64,000 nucleotides of DNA from Chitinophagales bacterium (GCA_013298665.1 JAAFIK010000004.1:62001-126000); one strand, 5' to 3'; counted from the first letter of the stretch, positions 51,616 through 60,893 are shown. Notes: a model not told the origin generated them from the letters alone. Program-made: numbers and translations.

Positions 51616-52287
51616 ATGACAACGACTTCCAACCCAACGGCCACAATGCCCTTACCTGCCGCTCAATCCCTGTACCTCCGGATGCCGGCACAACTACTGT
51701 CGTATGTCTTTCACCCCCTCTTTATACCCCTGTATACAGCCCTTTTTATCGTCTATATACATCCGGGTTATTTTACAGGCATACCGGCTCTTTACAAAAC
51801 CCGCACCATCCTGTCCATCGGTGTAAATACGGTTGTATTCCCCCTTATTACGGTACTCCTGCTCAAAGGGCTTGGGTTTATCCAGTCCATCTTCCTGCGT
51901 ACGCAAAAAGACCGCATTATTCCCTATATCGCTTCCGGCATATTTTACTTCTGGATTTATTTTGTGCTGCGCGGGCAATCCACCTACCCGCCGGTACTGG
52001 TTGGCTTTATGCTGGGGGTTTTCCTCGCAGCCTCCGTTTCACTGATCATCAATATTTACCAGAAACTGAGTATGCACGCTGCGGGTATGGGTGGTATAAC
52101 AGGTGTCTTCATCGTCATCATGCAGAGCAATACGATGCTGATGACCTGGCCGCTGGCATTGGTTTTTATCATTGCCGGTATGGTTTGCACCGCCCGTATG
52201 CTCGTAAGCGATCATACCCCCAAACAGATCTATCTTGGGTTCTTTACCGGACTGGTTACGCAGTTTGTAGCAGCGGCAACGGTTTAG
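51616..52287 (+). CDS. Integral membrane protein, PAP2-like with a degenerate active site
   Basis: 223 residues and about six membrane helices. Positions resembling the PAP2 phosphatase motifs are RTQKDRIIPY (near 95-104), KLSMHAAGMGGITG (near 151-164) and ARMLVSDHTPKQIYLGFFTG (near 195-214), giving the order K-R-P, S-H-G and R-H-Q-G in place of the standard KxxxxxxRP / PSGH / SRxxxxxHxxxD. This suggests a distant or inactive relative of lipid phosphatases. It is placed directly after rpoN, a position common in this group. The reading is by eye and moderate in certainty. Confidence 0.75.
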   Translation: MTTTSNPTATMPLPAAQSLYLRMPAQLLSYVFHPLFIPLYTALFIVYIHPGYFTGIPALYKTRTILSIGVNTVVFPLITVLLLKGLGFIQSIFLRTQKDRIIPYIASGIFYFWIYFVLRGQSTYPPVLVGFMLGVFLAASVSLIINIYQKLSMHAAGMGGITGVFIVIMQSNTMLMTWPLALVFIIAGMVCTARMLVSDHTPKQIYLGFFTGLVTQFVAAATV

Positions 52288-52290
52288 GCT

Positions 52291-52428
52291 ACTAAGTACT
52301 TAGTCGGGAGCCATATTATGTCTTGCTTCTTACGTCTCATATCTCATTTCCGGAACAGTAGCAGGAGGAGTTCTGTCCTGATACTTGTGTCTTGCTTCTT
52401 ATGTCTCATATCTCAAATCTTGCTTCTT
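52291..52428 (-). repeat. Degenerate repeat element, right copy, with internal direct repeats
   Basis: It begins with a perfect 14-base palindrome ACTAAGTACTTAGT (52291-52304). Then a 27-base unit starting GTCTTGCTTCTTACGTCTCA (52320-52346) is repeated with one mismatch at 52389-52415, and the first eleven bases recur at 52418-52428. It is inverted relative to the copy at 47451-47490. Confidence 0.8.
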
Positions 52429-52457
52429 GTTCAGTCCGGTTACTACCTATGGAGAGA

Positions 52458-52474
52458 CCCCGCTTGTGGCGGGG
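52458..52474. terminator. Weak terminator-like hairpin
   Basis: CCCCGC (52458-52463) pairs with GCGGGG (52469-52474) around TTGTG. On either strand the following sequence is pyrimidine- rather than T-rich (CTTCTTCC or TCTCTCC). It could end the rpoN operon on the plus strand or the L,D-transpeptidase transcript on the minus strand. Confidence 0.4.
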
Positions 52475-52559
52475 CCTTCTTCCTGTCGTGCCTAACAATA
52501 AACTGTTTAGTCTGATCCGGCCTGTCAGAACCCGATCGTTGTCCAATATCCAATCAGTA

Positions 52560-53294
52560 TTACCCGTTAAGTATTTTTGATGATCCTGTGTAAGTATTTG
52601 AGGGGTGGTAAACAAAAAAGCAAGCCCCGTTTTTAATCAGGTTAATCAGTGTGGTGCTAACCGTTTCGGGTACTGCCGGGCAACCATGGCTGCGGCCTGC
52701 ATATCCTTTGCTGCGGATATAATCCGCATTCATGTATGGAGCTCCGTGTATAACAATATTCCTGCTGTATGCCTGGTCGTTGATGCCCTTCTCGCAACCC
52801 ATGAGCTTAAGCGAATACCCATGCTGGCCTGTATAAGTACCGAGAGTCACATAAAAGCCAAGGCTGCTTTGGTATGATTCGGGACTGTTGGAAAACCGGC
52901 TGGCATAAACATCACCCGAAAGCTGGCCATGTGCCACTACCGTCCTGAGCAGAAGCCTGCCCGTTTGCATATTGAATACAAACAACCTTTTCTCTGCTGA
53001 AGACTTTGAAAAATCAGCAATCACCAATACGCCTTTTTTCCGGAGCATACCCTTCTCAGCGAGGTGGTGATAACCTTTAAGTCCGGCAGCAAACGCATCA
53101 GCGCTAAGTCCGGTGGCAGCAATATTCCACGATGTATACAGTGAATAACCGCCAGACCCTGCGGCTGCAGCCGGTGCTGCGGTTGCCGGTACCAGCCCCG
53201 GAGTGTGTATCCCCTGCGGATTGGCCGGCGGGTACAGTCTGTTTGTTGTCAGCAGGACTGGTAATAGCCCCACTGTAAATAATAGTTTCAGCAT
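52560..53294 (-). CDS. Murein L,D-transpeptidase catalytic domain (YkuD-like) protein
   Basis: 244 residues, N-terminal signal-like segment (LLFTVGLLPVLLTTN). The catalytic region reads IVIHGAPYMNADYIRSKG followed by GRSHGCPAVPE, the His...SHGC motif with the nucleophilic cysteine. ASRFSNSPESYQSSLGFYVT and RLLLRTVVAHGQLSG are typical of this subfamily, whose members are periplasmic or secreted. It is expected to form or remodel 3-3 peptidoglycan crosslinks or to attach proteins; the exact reaction is not shown. It is monocistronic. Confidence 0.92.
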   Translation of the reverse strand: MLKLLFTVGLLPVLLTTNRLYPPANPQGIHTPGLVPATAAPAAAAGSGGYSLYTSWNIAATGLSADAFAAGLKGYHHLAEKGMLRKKGVLVIADFSKSSAEKRLFVFNMQTGRLLLRTVVAHGQLSGDVYASRFSNSPESYQSSLGFYVTLGTYTGQHGYSLKLMGCEKGINDQAYSRNIVIHGAPYMNADYIRSKGYAGRSHGCPAVPETVSTTLINLIKNGACFFVYHPSNTYTGSSKILNG

Positions 53295-53622
53295 ACTTGT
53301 GGTCTTTCAGCTAATGCCTGAAAGGGATATTGAGGTTTCGTATATAAATCGCTTCCGGCCGGATTTTATTGTCTATCCGGGATAAATTCTTTCATACAAT
53401 ATTATTTTGCCATATGTAAAAAAAAGGTTGCAGACAGGGCTGCCTGGTGGTGTACAGTTCGTTTTTTTGACAAAATGCACGGGCCGGAAAACGGACGCGC
53501 AAAGGGTTTGAACAGTTTGTGATCGCTCCCGACCGGATGTATGGCAGGATGGTGGACAGATCGTATTAATCACCAGGATTGCGTTAGTACCGCATATACG
53601 CAGAATGAGTTATTTTTATCCC
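53295..53622. other. Divergent intergenic region between L,D-transpeptidase and DUF72 genes
   Basis: About 330 bases. A weak minus-7-like box TATTTTTA lies immediately before the DUF72 start. No long open frame, no strong hairpin and no repeat were seen. Confidence 0.5.
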
Positions 53623-54522
53623 ATGGAATTTGGAAGAGTACCTGCCGCAGACCTTGGTCGTATTGACTTTACACTCCCGCCTGGCGGCGTGATGCACACC
53701 ACTATCGGGCAACCGACTGATCGGTCAGTTAAAATATACATTGGCTGTACACAATGGGGCAGAAAGGAATGGATCGGAAAAATTTATCCCCGTGGCATGA
53801 AAGACACGGCTGCGCTCGACCACTATGTCAGTAATTTTAATGCCATAGAACTCAATGCCACACATTACCAGGTATATGGCCCGGAAGTGATTGGCAGGTG
53901 GGCTGCCAAAGCAAGGGCAGATGATTTCAGGTTTTGTCCCAAAGTACCCCAGGCCATCAGTCACTACAGTGGCTTTCGCAATGCAGATGCACTGACCACA
54001 GCTTTCCTTGCGGGCATACTGGCTTTTGAAGATAAACTTGGTCCGGTGTTTATGCAGCTCAGTGAACAATACAGTCCGCAGGCCAGCGATCATCTCTTCC
54101 GCTACCTGCGCGCATGGCCGGCAGACCTCCCTTTTTTTCTGGAAGTACGTCACCGGGATTGGTTTGCCGATCCCGGCGCAAATACAGCACTTTTTGACAC
54201 ACTACGTAACCTGAATATGGGGGCGGTTATCACCGATACTGCGGGCAGACGTGATTGCGCGCATATGACCCTGACGGTTCCCAAAGCATTTATCCGCTAT
54301 GTGGGCAACAGTATGCATGCTTCCGATGATAGCCGTATGAAGGCCTGGGCATTACGGATCAGGGAATGGATAGCAGAAGGATTACAGGAGTTGTATTTTT
54401 TTGTGCATACGCCCGATGAGGCCTATGCGCCGGAAATGGTGAACGAAATGATAAAACTGCTGAACACGACCTGCGGTCTGCAACTTCGCCCGCCCCGGTT
54501 GATACAGACCAGCCTTTTTTGA
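53623..54522 (+). CDS. DUF72 family protein
   Basis: 299 residues from ATG 53623; an in-frame ATG at 53605 is possible, but family members begin MEFGxV..IDFTLPP, as here. The TIM-barrel-like family pattern is clear: VKIYIGCTQWGRKEWIGKIY, FNAIELNATHYQVYG, FRFCPKVPQAISHYSGF, and FLEVRHRDWFAD. It is cytoplasmic. The function of DUF72 is unproven. No operon partner. Confidence 0.93.
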   Translation: MEFGRVPAADLGRIDFTLPPGGVMHTTIGQPTDRSVKIYIGCTQWGRKEWIGKIYPRGMKDTAALDHYVSNFNAIELNATHYQVYGPEVIGRWAAKARADDFRFCPKVPQAISHYSGFRNADALTTAFLAGILAFEDKLGPVFMQLSEQYSPQASDHLFRYLRAWPADLPFFLEVRHRDWFADPGANTALFDTLRNLNMGAVITDTAGRRDCAHMTLTVPKAFIRYVGNSMHASDDSRMKAWALRIREWIAEGLQELYFFVHTPDEAYAPEMVNEMIKLLNTTCGLQLRPPRLIQTSLF

Positions 54523-54561
54523 CTGTCTCCGGTTGCGTTTCAGCAAATACCCGACTATTGT

Positions 54562-57500
54562 CTATTGTTTCACGATCTTACCGGTTGACCATTGACCATC
54601 AACCAGACAACGGTAGCTGTATAACCCTGATGCGAGGCGGCTGATGTCGATACGCCCTGTCTTGCTGAACTGCAGCAGTATTTTACCCGTCATATCGCTG
54701 ATGATGATTGATGAAGCACGCACAAAAGCATGGTCTGCCATACAGTTCAGTACCCCGGTAGTCGGGTTGGGATAGAGTGCAATCCCGGTCTTATCCGGCA
54801 GCGGAGCACCCGAAGCGCAGGCTTCTTTGCGGCGCAGGTACAGTGTATCATCACCAAGGCGTTTGGAAAGGATACAGTTGCTGCCCGTTTTCAGGCTTAC
54901 GATGGCATTGGGCGAAATATAGTTGGGCAGATCAACCGTGGCTGTGGCATTGTAGGTAAACTGTCTGGCTGCATCGGTAACCGTCCATTGCAGATCGGGC
55001 TGGTCGTTGACCGCAGACAGCCGGGTGATGCAGTCGCCGTTTTTAACCACAATTGCTGCGTAAAAATCGGCTTCGTAGCAGGCCTTTCTTTCCGCATACC
55101 AGAGCGTATTGCTGATGTTGGCAAAACAGGCATTGTACTGCTCCATCCTCGCGGCATGAAAGAAAGTGCCATTGGTATTACCGGTTACAGGCAGGTAAAA
55201 CAAAGCACCATTGGTTGTGTTGGCGAGCCGGGGCTGAACACTATTGCCATTTGCATCCGTAAAGCCAAAAGATTGTCCGATCTGTGCTGCTGTGGCAAAA
55301 CCTGTACCCCCGGGATTGCCATTGTTTACACTGAAATAGACCTTATCGATACCGGCGGGTATATAGAAATAGCCGGGCAAGTGCCTGAGGTTGCTGCGGT
55401 AGTTTTCCATTTTATTGCCCAGGAAGGCGGTGGGCTTATAAAAATAATTGCCATTGGTCGTGATGCCGATTTCTGCGTAAGTTTTCTGTTTGGATACAAT
55501 ACTGAATTTATAGGTACCTGCTTCGGGCAGATTGACATTGATGGTACCTGTATTATCTCCTCTCTGGAGGGTAAAATCTTTTACAACACCCAATCCTTTG
55601 GCCGTGTTTTCTACGGTAAAATTGATAGCACCTTTTCCGGGTTCGTCGAACCTGGGCTTACAGGTAACGATAAAGCTGCCCGCTGTGGGGGCATAGATAT
55701 AAAACTCACTCCGGTTGGGCGATTCATAACCGTTTGTATACCCTATACGGACATCAATGCGGGGTAATGGGCTGAGCTGGCTGGCGCTCATCTTAGCGAT
55801 GATGGCATCAGGGTTGTCAAACTGGTACTGGTCTATAATGGACAGTTGCGCTGCAAGATCGGCAGTATAATCGGACTCGATGGTTGCGGGCGTGATGAGT
55901 GCAAGATTACCGTTTTCATAAGCCGTGCCATTGACGGGGTTGTACCGCTGGTAAACGATATCGGTTGTGGCATAACGGCTTACAATATCTGTAATGATGA
56001 AATAACTGTTGACCAGTTGCAGTTTATTGATGCGGGCCAGGTAGAGACAAAGGGCTTCCGCCTTAGCCGATTTGGCAGCATGGGTGCGCTGGTCTGAAAG
56101 CCAGTCGTAGTACAACACCAGGTAATGGAGATAGGCTTTAAATTCGCTGAGCCGTTGTTTAATCACCGGTGCGGCATTGGCTGTTTGCTGAACGGCCTTA
56201 TTGAATAAACGGAACCAGTAAGGGATCTTGTATTGATTATCGGGTATAAAATCGCTGTGGGTAATGAGTTGTTCATTGCCCCATGCCTTTAGTAACTGGT
56301 GGATGGCATTGGCACCTTCGCCAAACATTTCGGTGCAGAAATACCGGAGGGTTGTATCGAAGGGGGTGTCCAGTTCAAGCATATCAGTGGCGGCCAGCAG
56401 GATGGGCAGGCTTGCAAACTTGGCGGGAGAGGCTTCCCAGGAAATGCCCTGCCTGTTTTTTTCTTTGATGCGCCGGAGTGTTTGTTTAACAGTGGCAAGG
56501 TGTGCCAGCGGCGTTTCGCCACCCCACTGTGCTATATTGAGGTATTGGTATTCAGAAATATAATTGTGCCGGTTGTACCAGCGGTTGAGCAAGCCAACGG
56601 GGCTCGACAGGTTCTGGAAAGCCGTGGGAATAACCTGTACATCTATATTGGGGTTGATGTCAACATTGGAAGAAGGAATATCGGCATGGGTGCTGTAGGC
56701 ATAGCACTGGAACCTTTTTCCGGGGTAAGTACTGTTTATTTTTTGCGCGGTTTTTCCCGCGAGAATAAACTGCTGATCGCTTTCTTTAGGGTAAGCCATA
56801 TTGCCGCAGCCACTGTTGTCCTGCGAATTGCCCCATTGTGCACCATCGGCAACTTCGATACCAATATGATGATGAGCATAATTAAAGTTGCGATAAAGAT
56901 CAGCATATAGATTTGTGTTTCCATAAACTGCACTTTTGTATTGTGTGAATTGTTGTTCTAAACTGTTTGCCCAGAGCTGCACGGCTGCCGCATTGCCGAT
57001 ATCGGGTACGGAGCGTGTGCCTGCCTGTCTTGAACCATTATAACAGGCAACATAACAGGGGTTGTTTTGTAAAATGGATTGATAGCCGGCAGAAAGTATA
57101 TCGCCACGGTGCCCGGAAAAGCGGTAGGCTCCTGTCATCCGGTTGCGGCGCTGATAAAGCGCCCAGGCATGCCCGTTATCACCAAAATTGGTATCCCAGC
57201 CATAGGCAGTATTTTTATCCATGACCCAGGTGTTGTGTCCGCCGCTGATAAAAAAGGTATTGTATTTATATTTGTGTGTCACGGTTATGCTTATACTTTT
57301 ATAGGGCGAAGATAAGGAAGGTATGGTTTCCCAGATAGATCCGGGCTGCCAGAAGCGGTAGCCGAGCTGCCGCAGGTATTCATAAACACCGAGTACCAGC
57401 CCGTTGTCCTGCGCAGCCGAAAACCGCAGGTAGGTTTGACCGTTGCTTTCAACGCGGCAATCCTGGCCGCTTACCGTGGTATCATATACAAATATGATAC

Positions 57501-57702
57501 CGGTTGCGGGCGGCGTACCGGTAAACTGGAGTTGGGTTAATGCCAGGCCCGGGATAGCCCTTGCAAAAAGTGACCCCAGGTCTGCAATGGTACTTTTCAG
57601 CATGGCAGAAGCCTGTGCCGGGTAACGGAGTGACTGAGCATTGCTCCTGCCCGGGTATAAAAATAGTAGTACTGCAAGAATAGTGCAGCGTAACGTAGCC
57701 AT
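54562..57702 (-). CDS. Large type IX-secreted protein, DUF4838 / alpha-glucuronidase-like N-terminus
   Basis: 1046 residues. Signal peptide about 1-22 (LAVLLFLYPGRSNAQ). Around residues 95-125 the segment VLGVYEYLRQLGYRFWQPGS matches the GH67/GH20-type N-terminal domain found in DUF4838 proteins. A TIM-barrel-like middle follows (IGIEVADGAQWGNSQDN, RFQCYAYSTHADIPSSN, ISEYQYLNIAQWGGETPLAH), then a strand-rich region and a type IX sorting domain (GIALYPNPTTGVLN ... GKIVKQ). It is likely a secreted glycoside hydrolase or binding protein. Which sugar it acts on cannot be told, and catalytic residues were not verified. Confidence 0.85.
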   Translation of the reverse strand: MATLRCTILAVLLFLYPGRSNAQSLRYPAQASAMLKSTIADLGSLFARAIPGLALTQLQFTGTPPATGIIFVYDTTVSGQDCRVESNGQTYLRFSAAQDNGLVLGVYEYLRQLGYRFWQPGSIWETIPSLSSPYKSISITVTHKYKYNTFFISGGHNTWVMDKNTAYGWDTNFGDNGHAWALYQRRNRMTGAYRFSGHRGDILSAGYQSILQNNPCYVACYNGSRQAGTRSVPDIGNAAAVQLWANSLEQQFTQYKSAVYGNTNLYADLYRNFNYAHHHIGIEVADGAQWGNSQDNSGCGNMAYPKESDQQFILAGKTAQKINSTYPGKRFQCYAYSTHADIPSSNVDINPNIDVQVIPTAFQNLSSPVGLLNRWYNRHNYISEYQYLNIAQWGGETPLAHLATVKQTLRRIKEKNRQGISWEASPAKFASLPILLAATDMLELDTPFDTTLRYFCTEMFGEGANAIHQLLKAWGNEQLITHSDFIPDNQYKIPYWFRLFNKAVQQTANAAPVIKQRLSEFKAYLHYLVLYYDWLSDQRTHAAKSAKAEALCLYLARINKLQLVNSYFIITDIVSRYATTDIVYQRYNPVNGTAYENGNLALITPATIESDYTADLAAQLSIIDQYQFDNPDAIIAKMSASQLSPLPRIDVRIGYTNGYESPNRSEFYIYAPTAGSFIVTCKPRFDEPGKGAINFTVENTAKGLGVVKDFTLQRGDNTGTINVNLPEAGTYKFSIVSKQKTYAEIGITTNGNYFYKPTAFLGNKMENYRSNLRHLPGYFYIPAGIDKVYFSVNNGNPGGTGFATAAQIGQSFGFTDANGNSVQPRLANTTNGALFYLPVTGNTNGTFFHAARMEQYNACFANISNTLWYAERKACYEADFYAAIVVKNGDCITRLSAVNDQPDLQWTVTDAARQFTYNATATVDLPNYISPNAIVSLKTGSNCILSKRLGDDTLYLRRKEACASGAPLPDKTGIALYPNPTTGVLNCMADHAFVRASSIIISDMTGKILLQFSKTGRIDISRLASGLYSYRCLVDGQWSTGKIVKQ

Positions 57703-57958
57703 AGTTTCAGTTTTTTCTGATAAACACTATGGTTCTGTCACAGAATTTGCTGGATTCGAATGTTGTTATTCTTTGTTGGGAATGGGATACGGATTGCTAT
57801 TGCATCAATGGGGGAAGCGTAAAAATAGCGGTTTTTATTGAATGAACAAATTTATTATTACAAATTTGTTGCGGTAAGGGCTTCGGTCATATATAAGCGT
57901 CTGCCTAAAGCAATCCGGGGGAAACACATCCGGGTATCCGTAATATTGTGCAGGATGC

Positions 57959-58804
57959 TTAGTTACCGGTGGGGCACCTGTAACTGCTCAGGTTAAATGA
58001 AATGCCCAGTTCTGCAAAGATATACTGGTCTTTCTGCTTGCTCCAGCCCCGCTGGCGACCCTGTACCCCGAGGAGGTTAGAAGGGTCAATCTCGTAAGAA
58101 CGATCCTGCAGTAAACCTGCGGTAGACAGGTTGCCATTTGGCAGCAGGTCGAAATTGGTGGCTCCGGCATAGGTGCTGCTCACATCGTCTAAGTAATCGG
58201 TTGTGGTGAGGCGGTGACTGATCTCAAAGGAGATATTAATCTTTTCGGAGATATTATACTTTACACCGGCACCAATGGGTATACAGAAGGCCATGGTATT
58301 GTATGGTTTACGCCCCAGGTACCCTTTGTTCTGGCCTTCGGTACCCAAAGGCCGGAGAAACTCTTTCTTACCATTGAGAAAGGCATAGGGATCGTAGCTG
58401 AAAACGCCCACGCCGAGGGTGATATAAGGGGTAAACAGGTAATCGGGGTTACCCGGGAGGAATTTGAAGAAGTTAAAGTCGCCCTGCACGGCCAGCTCCC
58501 ATATATTGGTATTGAAACTCAGGTTTCTTTTCTGCTGGTAAGTATTTTTGCTGTAAACATCGCTGTAGCCCAATTGTGCATAGTGGGCGCTCACACGCAT
58601 GCCAACATAGTTGCCGAATTGTTTGCGAAAAAAAATGCCGAGTGCAGGTTTGGGCCGGTTGAGTGCTGCACGGGTATTGAGGTCACCAAAATAGTGGGCG
58701 GCGCCAAGGGTAATCCCAAACTCTCCCTGCTGAACGTATTCGTATTGCGCATGAACTGTACAAAAGATTACAGTTGACATCAGCACGGTAAAAAACTTCT
58801 TCAT
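57959..58804 (-). CDS. DUF6089 outer membrane beta-barrel protein
   Basis: 281 residues from ATG 58804, where a signal peptide starts (FFTVLMSTVIFCTVHAQ). A long in-frame extension to 58939 was rejected. Barrel strands with alternating hydrophobic residues follow: FGITLGAAHYFGDLNT, GMRVSAHYAQLGYSDVY, FTPYITLGVGVFSYDPYAF, AFCIPIGAGVKYNISEKIN, and FDLLPNGNLSTAG. The family is restricted to Bacteroidota. It would sit in the outer membrane; function is unknown. Confidence 0.9.
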   Translation of the reverse strand: MKKFFTVLMSTVIFCTVHAQYEYVQQGEFGITLGAAHYFGDLNTRAALNRPKPALGIFFRKQFGNYVGMRVSAHYAQLGYSDVYSKNTYQQKRNLSFNTNIWELAVQGDFNFFKFLPGNPDYLFTPYITLGVGVFSYDPYAFLNGKKEFLRPLGTEGQNKGYLGRKPYNTMAFCIPIGAGVKYNISEKINISFEISHRLTTTDYLDDVSSTYAGATNFDLLPNGNLSTAGLLQDRSYEIDPSNLLGVQGRQRGWSKQKDQYIFAELGISFNLSSYRCPTGN

Positions 58805-59014
58805 CGCTTTCTTTTTATGATTCCGGATGACTGCTGCCATCCATTTGTTGCCAGGAAGATCCTGCTTGTTAACAGATGAGCCCTGAAAATGCACCTTAAA
58901 GCCATTACGGCTTATTTTTCCATGGTGCAAAATAAACAATTGTTTGATACAAACGCGCGGAACGGCCTTTTCTGGTGTATGGAATTGTTAAAGTTTTACC
59001 CCGGGTTTAACGGG

Positions 59015-59482
59015 TCAGGGTGCTTTTTCAATCCGCAGCCCTGCGCTCATGATATGGGGCAGGGGATTATCGCGCATCAGGTGACTGATCGAAAAATTCC
59101 AGACGCCCTTCCTCTTGAATATCCTGGCGTTGGCATCCAGCAGTTTACGTACTTCCCAGATGTCGTTCATCCCGGTACCCTCCCAGCCATGCTGGTCATC
59201 GGCCAGTTGTATATTATACCGGCCGGTCTGCATAGTATCGCCGGGCGCCTGCAGGCCTATATTGAGCCAAATGTTTTCGTACTTGTAAGCATCGGTATGC
59301 CGGAGAACCAGGTACACCCGGTAAGGTAATGCAGTATCAGTAATGCCAAGTGAGCCTTTGACCGCAAAATCGCTACTCCACGACAAGGCGGGTATCGGCG
59401 TGTTCTTTTCGTAAACATCGGGTTGTTTACAGGAGAACAGGGATGCTGCCACAAGGAAAAGGGATGCGAGACTGCGTTTCAT
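59015..59482 (-). CDS. gldH: Gliding motility lipoprotein GldH
   Basis: 155 residues with the lipobox ending at Cys18 (VAASLFSC). The body matches GldH: VYEKNTPIPALSWSSDF, GITDTALPYRVYLVLRHTD, YKYENIWLNIGLQAPG and WEGTGMNDIWEVRKLLDANA. GldH is an essential gliding lipoprotein in Flavobacterium and is kept in non-gliding Bacteroidota. Type IX secretion substrates in this window fit such an organism. It lies 35 bases after yicC in the same direction. Confidence 0.92.
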   Translation of the reverse strand: MKRSLASLFLVAASLFSCKQPDVYEKNTPIPALSWSSDFAVKGSLGITDTALPYRVYLVLRHTDAYKYENIWLNIGLQAPGDTMQTGRYNIQLADDQHGWEGTGMNDIWEVRKLLDANARIFKRKGVWNFSISHLMRDNPLPHIMSAGLRIEKAP

Positions 59483-59517
59483 AACTGCAAAACTACCGTA
59501 TGATTGTTTATATTTGA

Positions 59518-60393
59518 TCAGAGAATATTTAAAACCTGCTCTTTGGCTTTTTCGAGTTCATCTTTCATAACCACCACCGATTGCTGAATGGCAGCATCGT
59601 ATGCCTTGCTGCCGGTTGTATTGATTTCCCTCCCGATTTCCTGCAGCACAAAAGAGAGTTTCTTTCCCTTGCTTTCATCTGTACCGGAGAGAAGGGTCAA
59701 AAAATATTCGCAGTGCTGTTTGAGGCGAACCTGTTCTTCATGGATATCAATTTTTTCCATGTAGTAGATCAGTTCCTGCTCCAGCCTGTTACCGTCGTAG
59801 TTGTCTTTACCGGCATGCTCATCCAGCAACTGTACGATTTCATTCCTGATGCGTTTCATGCGTTCGGGCTCCAGCTCAAGGATGACCTTTTCCTGTTCAT
59901 GAATATTGTTGATGCGTTTGATGAGGTCCTGCTCCATAACCGCACCTTCTTCGAGCCTGTGCCGGTTGATTTCATCAAGTGCTCCGGCGAGTACTTTGGT
60001 AAATTCTTCAAACTCTTCCTTGCTGAGGATATCGTTGGCGGGGGTAACCACTTCCGGCAGGCGAAGCAGGGCGCTCAATACAGAATTGGTATCTATATCC
60101 AGTTCGCCGGCCAGTTCCCTGATCTGTATATAATAAGCCCTGATAAGATCGGTATTGATATTAACCGGCCGGGAAGTGCCGTTTTGTTTAATGGTGATCA
60201 TGCAGTCTATACTGCCCCGGAGGAGCTGTTCCTGGAGCATGTTGCGGATATCAAATTCATAGGGTTTGAGGAGTGGCGGAATTTTCAACTGCATTTCGAG
60301 TTGTTTGCCATTCAGCGACTTGATTTCCACGAGAAAAGTTTTATCGTTCACCGTCTGCTCCGCCCGTCCGAAACCGGTCATTGATTTTAGCAT
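59518..60393 (-). CDS. yicC: YicC family endoribonuclease
   Basis: 291 residues. The N-terminal family sequence LKSMTGFGRAEQTVNDKTFL and the C-terminal GREINTTGSKAYDAAIQ, with EYFLTLLSGTDESKGKKLSF before it, are diagnostic. YicC proteins are hexameric RNases that cut certain RNAs and influence small-RNA turnover. It is preceded by a GNAT gene (48 bases) and followed by gldH (35 bases). Cytoplasmic. Confidence 0.95.
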   Translation of the reverse strand: MLKSMTGFGRAEQTVNDKTFLVEIKSLNGKQLEMQLKIPPLLKPYEFDIRNMLQEQLLRGSIDCMITIKQNGTSRPVNINTDLIRAYYIQIRELAGELDIDTNSVLSALLRLPEVVTPANDILSKEEFEEFTKVLAGALDEINRHRLEEGAVMEQDLIKRINNIHEQEKVILELEPERMKRIRNEIVQLLDEHAGKDNYDGNRLEQELIYYMEKIDIHEEQVRLKQHCEYFLTLLSGTDESKGKKLSFVLQEIGREINTTGSKAYDAAIQQSVVVMKDELEKAKEQVLNIL

Positions 60394-60441
60394 ATTATCT
60401 GTTTATCCTACAAGATACAAGTGATGGGCAATATAAAAAAA

Positions 60442-60882
60442 TCAATAGTGCTGAACCGGTCTTTTCTGCATGAGGCTTTCAGGCTTATCGGGCGGGGTAA
60501 AGCCAAACTGCTGGTAAAGGCCATGCGCATCCCTGGTCGCCAGCATCCAACGGCGGAAGCCCTGTAAGTCGGGGTGTGCAAGGATACAGGTCATCAGCCA
60601 TCTGGCTAAACCATGGCCACGGTATGCAGGCAGTATAAACACATCAGCCAGATAACCAAACGTAGCGCAATCGGTAACGACACGTGCAAAGCCAATCTGT
60701 TCGTCATGGATATATACACCAAAGCAAACTGAATGTTCAATTGCGCGGCTTACAAGCTCAACCGGAATATTGGCTGCCCAGTAAGAGGATACAGAAAGGT
60801 ATTCGTGTATAACAGCAAGCTGCAGTTTTGTTTTATCGGAGCTGATTAAAAAATCGCCGTTTGTTTCTTCTGAAATGTGCAT
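60442..60882 (-). CDS. GNAT family N-acetyltransferase
   Basis: 146 residues from ATG 60882; an in-frame extension to 60915 would run through a terminator stem and was rejected. The acetyl-CoA-binding strand-loop-helix ADVFILPAYRGHGLARWLMT (near 85-104) has the usual RGxGxA pattern. EQIGFARVVTDCATFGYLADV precedes it and RRWMLATRDAHGLYQQFGF ends the fold. The substrate is unknown. The start lies 3 bases after a promoter-like box (see 60886-60893), so it may be translated with a very short leader. Confidence 0.9.
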   Translation of the reverse strand: MHISEETNGDFLISSDKTKLQLAVIHEYLSVSSYWAANIPVELVSRAIEHSVCFGVYIHDEQIGFARVVTDCATFGYLADVFILPAYRGHGLARWLMTCILAHPDLQGFRRWMLATRDAHGLYQQFGFTPPDKPESLMQKRPVQHY

Positions 60883-60885
60883 ATG

Positions 60886-60893
60886 CAAAAATA
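60886..60893 (-). promoter_or_regulatory. Promoter-like box overlapping the terminator tail before the GNAT gene
   Basis: The minus strand reads TATTTTTG, an exact TAnnTTTG, but only 3 bases before ATG 60882. If it is a real promoter, the transcript would start at or inside the start codon. Confidence 0.35.
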
